Shown here piece after piece: positions 8,512 through 18,907 of a stretch of DNA of 64,000 nucleotides. The stretch spans positions 620,001 to 684,000 of the forward strand of contig CAVVAY010000007.1 of assembly GCA_963746465.1 (NCBI GenBank), read 5' to 3'. The translations under genes and the position numbers were made by a program. Every line of letters starts with the position of its first letter. The first letter of the stretch is position 1. The notes below the pieces were generated by a model. The model was not told the origin of the DNA and searched no databases. It saw only the letters and a program-made list of their open reading frames with translations. The stretch is from CAVVAY01 sp963746465. GTDB lineage: Bacteria > Actinomycetota > Actinomycetes > JACCUZ01.

Positions 8512-9177
8512 CTATCCGGTGGGAAAGGTCACCACGTCCGGCGGGGCAGCGGCTTGGGTGTGCAGCCGCAGGTAGAGGTCGGCGATCTCGTCGACGTCCA
8601 GCGCCTTCGGGCCGCTGAGCACCCCGTCGATCGTCACGGTGGTGACCCGTATGCCGTCGCCGGCGAGCTCCTTGTGCAGCGATCGGGCCAGGCTGCGCAG
8701 ACCGGCCTTCGCGACACCTACGGCGGCCGCCGAGGTCGACGCCCGGTCGGCAGCGACGCTGCCGGTGAGCAGGACGGTGCCGCGACCGTCGGCCCGCATC
8801 GCGGGAGCCACCTCCTGGGCCGCGACCAGGGCGCCCACCACCCCGACGTCGAACGCGAGGCGCAGGTCGTCGGGGCTCACGACGGTGACCGACCCCTCGA
8901 CGTACGCCGAGCCGTTGTAGACCAGCACCGTGGCGTCACCGAGCTCGCCCCGCAACGCTGCCAGCGCCCGGCGCAACGCAGTCTCGTCGCCGACGTCGGC
9001 CGCGGCGGTAGCGACCGCCCGGGCCCCGGCGTCGGAGACCTCGGCCACCAGGTCCTCCAGCCGGTCGGTCGACCGCGCGACGAGGCCGACCGCGGCGCCC
9101 TCTCGGGCGAACCGGAGTGCCACTGCCCGGCCCAGGCCGGGCCCGGCCGCCACCACGACGAGCACGTCGGAGGTCAC
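8512..9177 (-). CDS. SDR-family protein lacking the catalytic tyrosine
   Basis: A 221-residue Rossmann protein of the short-chain dehydrogenase/reductase family. The dinucleotide loop is AAGPGLGRA (10-18), followed by the NG motif VLVYNGSA near 88 and the catalytic-strand serine TGS at 138-140. Where the family has YxxxK it reads VGVAK, so residue 153 is Val and Lys157 is kept. A normal SDR mechanism is therefore doubtful; it may bind a cofactor without reduction or use another residue. Its ATG overlaps the stop of the upstream GNAT gene (ATGA), so they form an operon. Confidence 0.82.
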   Translation of the reverse strand: MTSDVLVVVAAGPGLGRAVALRFAREGAAVGLVARSTDRLEDLVAEVSDAGARAVATAAADVGDETALRRALAALRGELGDATVLVYNGSAYVEGSVTVVSPDDLRLAFDVGVVGALVAAQEVAPAMRADGRGTVLLTGSVAADRASTSAAAVGVAKAGLRSLARSLHKELAGDGIRVTTVTIDGVLSGPKALDVDEIADLYLRLHTQAAAPPDVVTFPTG

Positions 9178-9773
9178 GCCACCACCGCCTGCGGGTCGCG
9201 GCGCATCAGCCAGCAGCGGGGTCCCGAACCGGGCATGTCGACCTCCCGGTCGACCTCGAAGCCCAGCCGGCGGTAGATCGCCACGTTGGTCTCGCTGGCG
9301 GTCTCCAGGTACGCCGGCAGCCCGCCCCGGTCGGCCGCAGCCAGCATCGGGGCGGTCACGGCGCGACCCAGCCCGGTGCCCTGCCGGTCGGGGGCCGTGG
9401 CCAGGACACCCAGGTACCAGTGCGGCCCGGCCTCCTTCGGGACCCCCATGCCCTCGTCGAAGACGGTCCAGGCGGCCCGCTCACCCACGGTGAACCCCTG
9501 CTGGACCTCGGCCCAGCGCTGCTCCGCCGGCGGCAGGTAGAGCCCGCCCGGCGGGTCCCACATGGCCACGGCGGCCGCGTCGTCGGCGACCCACACCTCG
9601 CCGCTCTCCAGCCGCAGCTCCAGCAGCAGACCGAAGAAGGCCGGCGCGCACCCGGCGTACCGGTCGTCGTCCGGCCAGACCCAGCGGAGCAGGGGGTCGG
9701 TCGCGAAGGCGGCCACCACGGTGGCCAGGGCGTCGTCCCGCGCGGTCGGCGGGCACCGGCGGACGGCGGGCAC
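9174..9773 (-). CDS. GNAT-family N-acetyltransferase
   Basis: A 199-residue acetyltransferase of the GNAT fold. The acetyl-CoA pyrophosphate loop is visible as DRQGTGLGRAVTAP (Q/RxxGxG/A), preceded by HWYLGVLATAPD and followed by LETASETNVAIYRRLGFEV, the usual motif B. Substrate not predictable. It starts at GTG 9773 with a CAGGAT hexamer 6 nt upstream (leaderless-like) and is the first gene of a two-gene operon with the SDR at 8512-9177. It is divergent from the clpC control region. Confidence 0.87.
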   Translation of the reverse strand: MPAVRRCPPTARDDALATVVAAFATDPLLRWVWPDDDRYAGCAPAFFGLLLELRLESGEVWVADDAAAVAMWDPPGGLYLPPAEQRWAEVQQGFTVGERAAWTVFDEGMGVPKEAGPHWYLGVLATAPDRQGTGLGRAVTAPMLAAADRGGLPAYLETASETNVAIYRRLGFEVDREVDMPGSGPRCWLMRRDPQAVVA

Positions 9774-9779
9774 GGACCG

Positions 9780-9785
9780 ATCCTG
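9780..9785 (-). promoter_or_regulatory. Putative -10 element for the GNAT-SDR operon
   Basis: On the minus strand CAGGAT ends 6 nt before GTG 9773. This is the same spacing as at other candidate leaderless starts in the window. No -35 seen. Confidence 0.35.
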
Positions 9786-9817
9786 CCACCCGGCCGGGCG
9801 CCCGCGCAGGCGACGAC

Positions 9818-9831
9818 GTTCGCTGGTGGCG
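9818..9831 (+). promoter_or_regulatory. Candidate ClgR-binding box upstream of clpC
   Basis: GTTCGC at 9818-9823, five bases, then GCG at 9829-9831. This matches the GTTCGC-N5-GCG consensus that I recall for the ClgR activator of actinobacterial clp genes. It lies about 200 nt before the clpC start, a reasonable activator position if the promoter is near 9890. Confidence 0.5.
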
Positions 9832-9843
9832 TAGCCGGTCAGG

Positions 9844-9887
9844 CTCGGAACCGGAACACCATCAGGTTCGGGCTAGTTGGTTCCGAG
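9844..9887. repeat. Perfect 9-bp inverted repeat upstream of clpC
   Basis: CTCGGAACC at 9844-9852 and GGTTCCGAG at 9879-9887, 26 bases apart, with a smaller GAAC/GTTC pair nested inside. It could be a second operator or an RNA hairpin in the clpC leader. It does not match the HspR HAIR consensus I know. Confidence 0.5.
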
Positions 9888-9969
9888 TACGTACATACCG
9901 GGGAGCACCCGGATGAGGCACAAGCAGCAGGAACGGTCAGCGTGCGGACTAGCATGCAGAGGGACAGAT

Positions 9970-9993
9970 GACCGTCCGGAGGGTCGGACGGTC
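9970..9993 (+). promoter_or_regulatory. Perfect hairpin in the clpC 5' leader
   Basis: GACCGTCCG (9970-9978), loop GAGGGT, then CGGACGGTC (9985-9993): a nine-pair G/C-rich stem about 40 nt before the clpC start. There is no T tract, so it is more likely an mRNA stability or regulatory element than a terminator. Confidence 0.45.
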
Positions 9994-10032
9994 GCACCAC
10001 CTGCCCGACCGCTCTCGTGAGGAGCGAAACAG

Positions 10033-12534
<2,502 letters not shown>

Positions 12535-12548
12535 CTGGCCTGTTCGCC

Positions 12549-12642
12549 CGAAGTTGATCACGCTGGCGTGGTCAACCGCTGCTGGGTGCGGTGAATTCAC
12601 CGCACCCAGCGACCAATGACCACGCGAGCGTGATCATTTCGC
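12549..12642. repeat. 94-bp triple-hairpin repeat, copy A
   Basis: Lies between the convergent stops of clpC and the ABC ATPase. It is built of three consecutive inverted repeats: GTTGATCACGC-TG-GCGTGGTCAAC, a perfect 28-bp central palindrome around GGTGAATTCACC, and AATGACCACGC-GA-GCGTGATCATT. The outer two are also complementary to each other. Copy B at 15230-15323 has the same length without gaps and differs at about ten positions. It may act as a terminator here, but its duplication suggests a REP- or MITE-like element. Confidence 0.8.
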
Positions 12643-12649
12643 GCTGACG

Positions 12650-13610
12650 TCAGCCGGCGTAGAGGCGGCGGACGACGTCCTCGATGTCCGGCTCGGTCAC
12701 CGCGAGGTCGCGCAGCTCGACCCGGGCCGAGACCGCGGCCACCACGGCCGCGGCGGTCGTCTCCTCCGGGCGGAACGAGAGGTGCTGACGCATGCCCGTC
12801 GGCCTCGACGGTCCGCAGCGTCGTGCCGGGTACGTCGGTCAGCGCAGGCCCGGGCTCGACCAGGTCGACGACGAGCACCCGCTCGGCCCCGACCCGGGCG
12901 ACCAGCCCGGGCAAGGTGCCGTCGAAGGCGACCCGGCCGTGGTCGATCACCAGGATCCGGTCGCACAGCCGCTCGATGTCGGGCAGGTCGTGGGTGGTGA
13001 GCAGCACGGTGGTGCCGCGCTCGGCACGCTCGCGGACCAGGAAGCCGCGGAGCCGCTCCTTGCTCATCAGGTCCAGCCCGATGGTCGGCTCGTCGAGCAC
13101 CAGCAGCTCGGGCGAGTGCAGCAGCGCAGCGGTGACCTCGCCGCGCATCCGCTGCCCCAGCGACAGCTGGCGCACGGGGGTGTCCAGGATCGGCTCCATC
13201 TCGAGCAGCGCGACGCACTCGTCGAGCCGCGGTCGCCAGGCGGGGGTCGGGAGCCGGTGGATGGCGGCCAGCAGGCGGAACGACTCGCGCAGCGGCAGGT
13301 CCCACCACAGCTGGCTGCGCTGACCGAAGACGACGCCGATCCGGCGGGCGAGCGCGGTCCGCTGCCGGACCGGGTCGAGGCCGCAGACCTGCACGGTGCC
13401 ACTGGTCGGCACCAGGATGCCGGTGAGCATCTTGATGGTCGTCGACTTGCCGGCGCCGTTCGCCCCGATGTAGCCGACGCACTCTCCCGGCTCGATGCGG
13501 AACGAGACGCCGTCGACGGCTGCGACGACGTCCTTGGTGCGTCGCAGCCGCCCGGCCTTCCGGTGTACGACGAACTCCCGACGCAGGTCGTCCACGGAGA
13601 CGACCGTCAT
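12650..13610 (-). CDS. ABC transporter ATP-binding protein, frameshifted near the C-terminus
   Basis: ATPase of an ABC-2 type exporter. From ATG 13610 the protein shows Walker A (GANGAGKST), the signature LSLGQRMRG, Walker B (LLVLDEPTIGLD) and the switch histidine (TTHD). The frame then fails near codon 273. The expected tail, MRQHLSFRPEETTAAAV to the end VTEPDIEDVVRRLYAG, is in the next frame and ends at 12650. One extra base at about 12794 explains this; the span is 961 nt. Such exporters often move drugs or surface molecules. It is coupled to the permease upstream by ATGA and ends beside repeat copy A. Confidence 0.87.
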
Positions 13611-14437
13611 GAGCCGGCCCCCACGTAGTGCCGGAGCCCGGTCCGCCAGACCAGCCCGGCCGCGGCGGCGGTCAGCAGCGCCATCGGCACCGCGCACCAG
13701 GACAGCCAGCCCGGCGCGCCGGCCGGGTCGTCGCGGCCGAGCAGAGCGAGCGTCGGCAGGTAAGCGACGAAGGCGGCCGGGATGACGAAGGTGAAGAACC
13801 GTCGCATCACGGCGCCGAAGATGTTGAAGGGAAAGCTGGCCAGGTAGTTGCCGCCGTAGGTGAAGGCGTTCGCGATCTCCATCCCCTCGACCAGCCAGAA
13901 GCCGATGGCCGACGTCGCCACGAAGACCGAGCTGAACACGACCGCGCCGGCCAGCGGCGTGACCACCAGGAGCGCGACCCGGGCAGGGGTCCAGTCGATG
14001 CCGACGACGCTCAGTGCGACCACCAGCACCACGAACCCGACCGTCACCCGGCCGACCCGGCGCAACGAGAAGTCGCTGGTGAGCAGCTGGCCGAGCGCCG
14101 AGAGCGGCCGGAGCAGGAACGCGTCGAACTGCCCGGTGCGCACGTAGAACGGCAGCCGGTCGAGGTGGCCGACCACGCCGTCGGCGATGCCGAACGAGGC
14201 ACTGGCCAGGCCGTACATCAGCGCGACCTCGGCGTAGGAGAAGCCGCCGAGCGAGTCCACCTGGTGGAAGATCACGTAGATCTCGACGAACTCGACGACG
14301 ACGAGAAACATCTGGGTGACGACGTCGACGACGAACGACGCCCGGTAGGAGGCCTGGGCCGCGACCCGCGACCGGACGAGAGCCCGGTAGGCCCCGGCCA
14401 CCGTCGGCGCGGCGGCCCGCACCGCTGTGTCAGCCAC
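13607..14437 (-). CDS. ABC-2 family transporter permease
   Basis: A 276-residue integral membrane protein with about six hydrophobic segments and motifs of the ABC-2 permease group that includes ABC2_membrane_6, such as VRTGQFDAFLLRPLSALGQL after the second helix and NAFTYGGNYLASFPFNIF near the fifth. It forms the membrane channel with the second permease and the ATPase. Its stop overlaps the ATPase start (ATGA), and its start overlaps the end of the upstream permease by 8 nt, so stoichiometry is probably fixed by translational coupling. Confidence 0.88.
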   Translation of the reverse strand: MADTAVRAAAPTVAGAYRALVRSRVAAQASYRASFVVDVVTQMFLVVVEFVEIYVIFHQVDSLGGFSYAEVALMYGLASASFGIADGVVGHLDRLPFYVRTGQFDAFLLRPLSALGQLLTSDFSLRRVGRVTVGFVVLVVALSVVGIDWTPARVALLVVTPLAGAVVFSSVFVATSAIGFWLVEGMEIANAFTYGGNYLASFPFNIFGAVMRRFFTFVIPAAFVAYLPTLALLGRDDPAGAPGWLSWCAVPMALLTAAAAGLVWRTGLRHYVGAGS

Positions 14438-15224
14438 CCTGGACCACCAGCTTCCGGGTGGCCCGGGCGAGGACCACGCGGCCGAGGACGAGCAGGGCCA
14501 CGGCCCAGCCGAGCTGCGCGGCGACCAGCCCCGCGGCGGCCCAGCCGTCCGTCTGGCCGGTCACCAGGTCGATCGGCCACTGAACCATCGCCGGGAAGGG
14601 GGTGGCGAAGGCGACCGCGCGCAGCCACTGCGGGAACAGCTGCACCGGGATCAGGTGCCCGCCGAGCATCCCGGACAGCAGCACGTAGAAGATCACCAGG
14701 CCGCGGATCTCGGTCAGCCAGAAGGCCGTCAGGTTGAGCACGAAGCGGCAGCCGAACGACACGATCACGGCGAGGGTCAGCGAGACCGGCAGCAGCGCCA
14801 GCATCCACCGGTTGTCGGGCAGCGCGAAGCCGAAGAACACGGCGCCGAACGCGATCGGGATCACCGCGCGGGACACCAGACCCCACACCGCCCGGCCCAG
14901 GTCGGCGGCGAGCCAGGCCAGCTGCAGGTCGACCGGCCGGGCCAGGTCGACCGCGATGTCGCCGGTGCGCACCCGGTCGGCGAGCTCGGTCCAGCTGAAG
15001 ATCAGGACGACCGCGATCAGCCCCTGCGACATCCAGGTGTACGTCGACAGGCTCTCCGCGTCGTAGCCGGCCACCGTGCCACCGGCGGAGTCGGCGACGC
15101 CAAGCAGGATCGAGAGCTTGATGACGCCGAACACGGTGTTGACGAACACCCCGGCGACCGCCGCCTGCCGGTACGTCGACCACCGCCGGAACCCGGCCCC
15201 CGCCAGCGCCCAATACCCCTGCAC
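14430..15224 (-). CDS. ABC-2 family transporter permease
   Basis: First gene of the exporter operon: a 264-residue membrane protein with about six helices and the same family features as its partner (RTGDIAVDLARPVDLQLAWLAADLG, then GGHLIPVQLFPQWL). Start chosen at GTG 15224, reading VQGYWALAGAGFRRWSTYRQ. An upstream in-frame ATG at 15293 would run through repeat copy B and is unlikely. The operon order on the minus strand is this permease, the second permease, then the ATPase. The repeat immediately upstream may influence its transcription. Confidence 0.85.
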   Translation of the reverse strand: MQGYWALAGAGFRRWSTYRQAAVAGVFVNTVFGVIKLSILLGVADSAGGTVAGYDAESLSTYTWMSQGLIAVVLIFSWTELADRVRTGDIAVDLARPVDLQLAWLAADLGRAVWGLVSRAVIPIAFGAVFFGFALPDNRWMLALLPVSLTLAVIVSFGCRFVLNLTAFWLTEIRGLVIFYVLLSGMLGGHLIPVQLFPQWLRAVAFATPFPAMVQWPIDLVTGQTDGWAAAGLVAAQLGWAVALLVLGRVVLARATRKLVVQGG

Positions 15225-15229
15225 CTGGC

Positions 15230-15323
15230 CGAAGTTGATCACGCCAGCGTGATCAACGGTTGCTGGGTGCGGTGAATTCACCGCGGTCAGCAACCAATGA
15301 TCACGCGAGCGTGATCATTTCGC
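15230..15323. repeat. 94-bp triple-hairpin repeat, copy B
   Basis: Lies between mutY and the first permease gene. It contains GTTGATCACGC-CA-GCGTGATCAAC (perfect), a middle hairpin with arms GGTTGCTG and CAGCAACC around the GGTGAATTCACC core, and AATGATCACGC-GA-GCGTGATCATT (perfect). Same orientation and length as copy A. Differences between the copies fall partly in paired positions. It begins 5 nt upstream of the permease GTG. Confidence 0.8.
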
Positions 15324-15357
15324 AGGAGGGGGGACACAGTCGCCGGAGCCTAGTCCG

Positions 15358-16227
15358 TCAGGGGAGGCGATAGGCGCCGGCGTCGGTGACGAGCAGGCCG
15401 TCGGCGAGCAGGCCGGCCAGCGCCCGGTCGCGCTGGACCGGGTCGGCCCAGACCGCCGCGAGCTCCTCCTCGCCGGCCGGTCCCGGGCGGTCCCGCAGCA
15501 CGGCCATCAGCAGCCCGCGGACCTGCCGGTCGGTGCCGGCGAAGGCCTGGGTGCGGCGCACCGGCCCGTCGTACGCCGGGGAGCCGGCCTGCCGCCACGC
15601 GCACCGGTCGGCCACCGGGCAGCGGTCGCAGCCCGGTGCCCGGGCCGTGCACACCAGGGCCCCCAGCTCCATCGCGGCGACCGCCCAGCGGGCAGCGGTG
15701 GCCGGGTCGTCGGGCACGACCGCCTCCGCCCGGGCCCGCTCGGCCGCGGTCAGCGCCGGTGATGGCAGCTCGACGCCGCCCAGCGCCCGGGCAAGCACCC
15801 GGCGGACGTTGGTGTCCAGCACCGCGTGCCGGGCGCCGTGGGCGAACGAGGCGACCGCGGCAGCGGTGTACTCACCGACCCCGGGCAGGCTGCGCAACCC
15901 GTCGTACGACGTGGGCAGCTCGCCGCCGTGCTGTGCCACCACCTCGGTCGCGGCGGCGTGCAGCCGCAACGCCCGGCGTGGGTAGCCGAGCCGTCCCCAG
16001 GCCCGGACCGCCTCGCCCGCGGGCTCGGCCGCGAGCGCCGCAGGGGTGGGCCAGCGCTGCAGCCAGACCCGGTAGACCGGCTCGACCCGGGAGACCGGGG
16101 TCTGCTGGAGCATCACCTCGCTGACCAGGACGGCCCAGGCCGAGGTGCCGGGAGAGCGCCAGGGCAGATCACGCGCGTGCTCGGCGTACCAGCCCAGGAC
16201 CGGGGCGTGCAGCGGCGACGACGGCAT
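15358..16227 (-). CDS. mutY: A/G-specific adenine DNA glycosylase
   Basis: Base-excision repair enzyme that removes adenine paired with 8-oxoguanine. The 289-residue protein has the catalytic Glu37 in SEVMLQQTP, the helix-hairpin-helix LPGVGEYTAAAV (114-125), the catalytic Asp138 in LDTNVRRV, and four [4Fe-4S] cysteines C193, C200, C203 and C209 (spacing C-x6-C-x2-C-x5-C). The C-terminal part is shorter than in E. coli MutY, and the 8-oxoG-recognition domain appears reduced, as in many actinobacteria. It is divergent from cheB. Confidence 0.95.
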   Translation of the reverse strand: MPSSPLHAPVLGWYAEHARDLPWRSPGTSAWAVLVSEVMLQQTPVSRVEPVYRVWLQRWPTPAALAAEPAGEAVRAWGRLGYPRRALRLHAAATEVVAQHGGELPTSYDGLRSLPGVGEYTAAAVASFAHGARHAVLDTNVRRVLARALGGVELPSPALTAAERARAEAVVPDDPATAARWAVAAMELGALVCTARAPGCDRCPVADRCAWRQAGSPAYDGPVRRTQAFAGTDRQVRGLLMAVLRDRPGPAGEEELAAVWADPVQRDRALAGLLADGLLVTDAGAYRLP

Positions 16228-16349
16228 GACCGCTCGATCCTCGCACGGGCCCCAGCCTCAAGTGGGGGGCCCGGACTGACGACGGAGAGGACGAGGGCGC
16301 CGCGTTCGCGGAACCTGCCCGTGCGCTCGGAAGGTGGCGGTCGGCGCCT

Positions 16350-17474
16350 ATGTCGATGACCGGTCAGCACCCCGGCGCGACCATGCCAGGGACCGGGGAG
16401 ACGGCGCCCCTCGTGGTCGTGGTGGTCGGCGACAGCCGAGCCCGGACCCGGACGCTGCGCAACCTGCTCTCGGCCCCCGGCTTCGTGGTGGCCGCCGAGG
16501 TCTGCACCGCGGCCGAGGCCGAGGCTGCCGTCGTCGAGCACGAACCGGGCGCGGTCCTGCTCGACCTCGACCCCGCCAGCGGTGGCATCGAGGCGATCGA
16601 ACGGATCATGGGCACCCGGCCCACACCGGTCGTCGTCTGCGGAGCCATGGCGGCGCACTCCCAGGCCGCGCTGGCTGCCGGCGCGGTCGACGTGGTGGGC
16701 GCGCTGGACGCGCTGCCGAGCTCGCCGCAGTACGTGACCGCCATGCGTCGCCACCTGCGGGTCGCCAGCCGGGTCCGGGTCATCACCCACCCGCGCAACC
16801 GGCTGCGCGCCAAGGGCCTGACCGGGCACCTCGCACCGGCCGCTGCCGCCACGCGGCCGCTGCCGGCCTCCGACCTCGCGCTGAGCACCCGCAACATCCG
16901 GGTGGTGGTGATCGGCGCCTCGACCGGCGGGCCGCCCGCGCTCGCCACGATCCTCGCCGACCTGCCCGCCGACCTCCCGGTTCCGGTGCTCGTCGTGCAG
17001 CACATGGCCGACGGGTTCGTCGAGGGACTGGCGACCTGGCTGGACAGCCTGTCCCCGCTGCCCGTCGTGATGGCCCGCCGCGGCCACCGGCTACGGCCAG
17101 GCGTGGTGCACGTCGCCCCGGCCGGCCTCAACACGCTGCTCGGTCCGAGCCTGCGGGTCGACCTCATGACGCCGCCGGATGGGCAGTTCCACGTGCCCGG
17201 GGTGGACGCCGCGTTCGCCAGCACTGCCGCGAGCTGCGGTCCGCACGCTCTCGGCGTGCTGCTCACCGGCATGGGACGGGACGGTGCCATCGGCCTGCGC
17301 ACCCTGCGGGACGCCGGCGGCATGACGATCGGCCAGGACGAGCCGACCAGCGTGGTGTGGGGGATGCCGGCCGCCGCACAGGCACTCGGCGCCGTCGAGA
17401 CCGAGCTGCCGCTGCCCGCCATCGCGGCCGCCATCATCGCCGCCGTCTGCGACGACGCGGAGGTGCCGGCGTGA
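16350..17474 (+). CDS. cheB: Chemotaxis response regulator / protein-glutamate methylesterase CheB
   Basis: Removes methyl groups from chemoreceptors, tuned by phosphorylation. The 374-residue protein has an N-terminal receiver-like domain (about 20-135) and a C-terminal methylesterase with the catalytic triad visible: Ser191 in GASTGG, His218 in VQHM and Asp311 in TGMGRDGA. The receiver is unusual: the acidic pair at its start reads GD (27-28) and the phospho-acceptor region reads LLDLDPASGG without the usual Met-Pro spacing. It heads a cheB-cheR-cheW run coupled by 4-nt overlaps. No CheA is nearby. Confidence 0.93.
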   Translation: MSMTGQHPGATMPGTGETAPLVVVVVGDSRARTRTLRNLLSAPGFVVAAEVCTAAEAEAAVVEHEPGAVLLDLDPASGGIEAIERIMGTRPTPVVVCGAMAAHSQAALAAGAVDVVGALDALPSSPQYVTAMRRHLRVASRVRVITHPRNRLRAKGLTGHLAPAAAATRPLPASDLALSTRNIRVVVIGASTGGPPALATILADLPADLPVPVLVVQHMADGFVEGLATWLDSLSPLPVVMARRGHRLRPGVVHVAPAGLNTLLGPSLRVDLMTPPDGQFHVPGVDAAFASTAASCGPHALGVLLTGMGRDGAIGLRTLRDAGGMTIGQDEPTSVVWGMPAAAQALGAVETELPLPAIAAAIIAAVCDDAEVPA

Positions 17475-18907
17475 AGACGTTGCCGGACGAGGACTTCGAG
17501 GCCGTCCGCAGCTACCTGCTCGCGACCGCCGGGCTGGTCTTCGACCAGAGCCGCCGGGCCGGCATGTCGGGGGTCGTCGCCGACCGGCTCCGAGTCACCG
17601 GGGCGCCGGACGTGACCGCCTACCTCGCCATGCTGGACGGCGAGGCCGGCGAGGCCGGGGAGGTCGAGCGGCAGCGCCTGCTCGACGGCGTCACCGTGCA
17701 GGAGACGCAGTTCTTCCGCAACGCCCCGCAGATGGAGGCGCTGCGCCGACGGGTGCTGCCCGAGCTGCTGCGCCGCGCCGCCGGCCGGGACCGTCCGCTG
17801 ACCATCTGGAGCGCCGGCTGCTCGACCGGTGAGGAGCCCTACACGCTGGCGATGCTGATGCTCGAGCTCTCGCCGATGCTTGCGTCGCAGGCCCAGGTCC
17901 GCATCGTCGGGACCGACGTCTCCGCCGCCGCGCTGCGGGCAGCCGGTCGCGCGACCTACACCGGCCGCACGCTCGAGTCGGTGCCGCCGATGGTGCAGGA
18001 CCGGTGGTTCGAGCCGCGGCCCAACGGTGCGCTGGGTGTCAAGGACGCCGTCAAGGAGCTGGTCGAGCTTCGGCTGCACAACCTGGTCACCGAGCCGCCG
18101 CCGTTCGCCTCCGGCGAGGTCGACCTGATCGTCTGCCGCAACGTCACCATCTACTTCAACCGGGCCACCACCGCTGCACTGGTCGGGTCGTTCCACGACG
18201 TGCTCGCCGAGGGCGGGTACCTGCTGCTCGGCCACTCCGAGACCCTCTGGCAGGTCAGCGACGCCTTCTCGCTGGTGCCGGTGGGCGACGCCTTCGTCTA
18301 CCGCAAGTCCCACGACTCACGTCGGGGATCACCCACCCACCGTCGCCGGTCGGTGCCGGTGCGCTCGACCCCCGCCGTCGCCCCGCGCCCGGAGCCGGCA
18401 CCCGCGGTCCGGGCCGTCCTGTCGCCGGGGGCCCGCCGCGCCTCGAGGGCCACCGAGACCGGGGGAGCGGCGCTGCTCGCAACCGCTCGCGGCCACCTGG
18501 CGGCGGGCGACTACGCAGCCGCGGCGCGGTCGGCCGAGGCCGCTGTGCGCGCCGACTCGTTGCTCGCACCGGCGTACGTCGTGCTGGGCCGGGCCCGCTG
18601 CACCCTGGGCCAGGACGCTGCCGCGGTCGACCCGCTGCGCAAGGCCGTCTACCTCGACCCGACAGCCGGCGACGCGCACTTCCTGCTGGCCGGGGCGCTG
18701 TCCCGGCTCGGGCAGCACGGTGCAGCCGCGGTGTCCTACCGCGCCGCAGCGGCCTCGGTGCACCGCCTGGACGACCGCACCCGCAACGACCTGCTCGGAG
18801 GTCGCGACCTCGCCGAGCTCGTCGACCTGTGCGAGACGCTGGCCGAGAGCTCCGCCGCGCTCGCCGTCGGCGGTGTGCCGGCCGCAGCTCCGGGAGCACT
18901 GACATGA
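17471..18907 (+). CDS. cheR: Chemotaxis protein methyltransferase CheR with C-terminal TPR region
   Basis: Methylates receptor glutamates using S-adenosylmethionine. The 478-residue protein starts at GTG 17471, overlapping the cheB stop (GTGA). It has the CheR N-domain (about 1-75), VTVQETQFFRN, the SAM-binding IWSAGCSTGEEPYT, IVGTDVS and VDLIVCRNVTIYF. After a Pro/Arg-rich linker (about 285-325), the tail (about 330-450) has tetratricopeptide-like repeats (GDYAAAARSAEAAVRADSL, LRKAVYLDPTAGDAHFLLAG), as in CheR proteins that act with scaffolds. The order CheB-CheR-TPR-CheW suggests a non-classical chemosensory module. Confidence 0.93.
   Translation: MKTLPDEDFEAVRSYLLATAGLVFDQSRRAGMSGVVADRLRVTGAPDVTAYLAMLDGEAGEAGEVERQRLLDGVTVQETQFFRNAPQMEALRRRVLPELLRRAAGRDRPLTIWSAGCSTGEEPYTLAMLMLELSPMLASQAQVRIVGTDVSAAALRAAGRATYTGRTLESVPPMVQDRWFEPRPNGALGVKDAVKELVELRLHNLVTEPPPFASGEVDLIVCRNVTIYFNRATTAALVGSFHDVLAEGGYLLLGHSETLWQVSDAFSLVPVGDAFVYRKSHDSRRGSPTHRRRSVPVRSTPAVAPRPEPAPAVRAVLSPGARRASRATETGGAALLATARGHLAAGDYAAAARSAEAAVRADSLLAPAYVVLGRARCTLGQDAAAVDPLRKAVYLDPTAGDAHFLLAGALSRLGQHGAAAVSYRAAAASVHRLDDRTRNDLLGGRDLAELVDLCETLAESSAALAVGGVPAAAPGALT

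Noticed and set aside
14430..15293. Longer start (ATG 15293) for the first ABC permease
   Set aside because: The extension is translated from the palindromic repeat and contains no family-like sequence. GTG 15224 begins at the expected cytoplasmic segment.
12549..15323. Composite transposon carrying the ABC operon
   Set aside because: No transposase or visible target-site duplication. The flanking repeats are direct copies of a hairpin element, not IS ends. Kept only as a repeat-bracketed operon.
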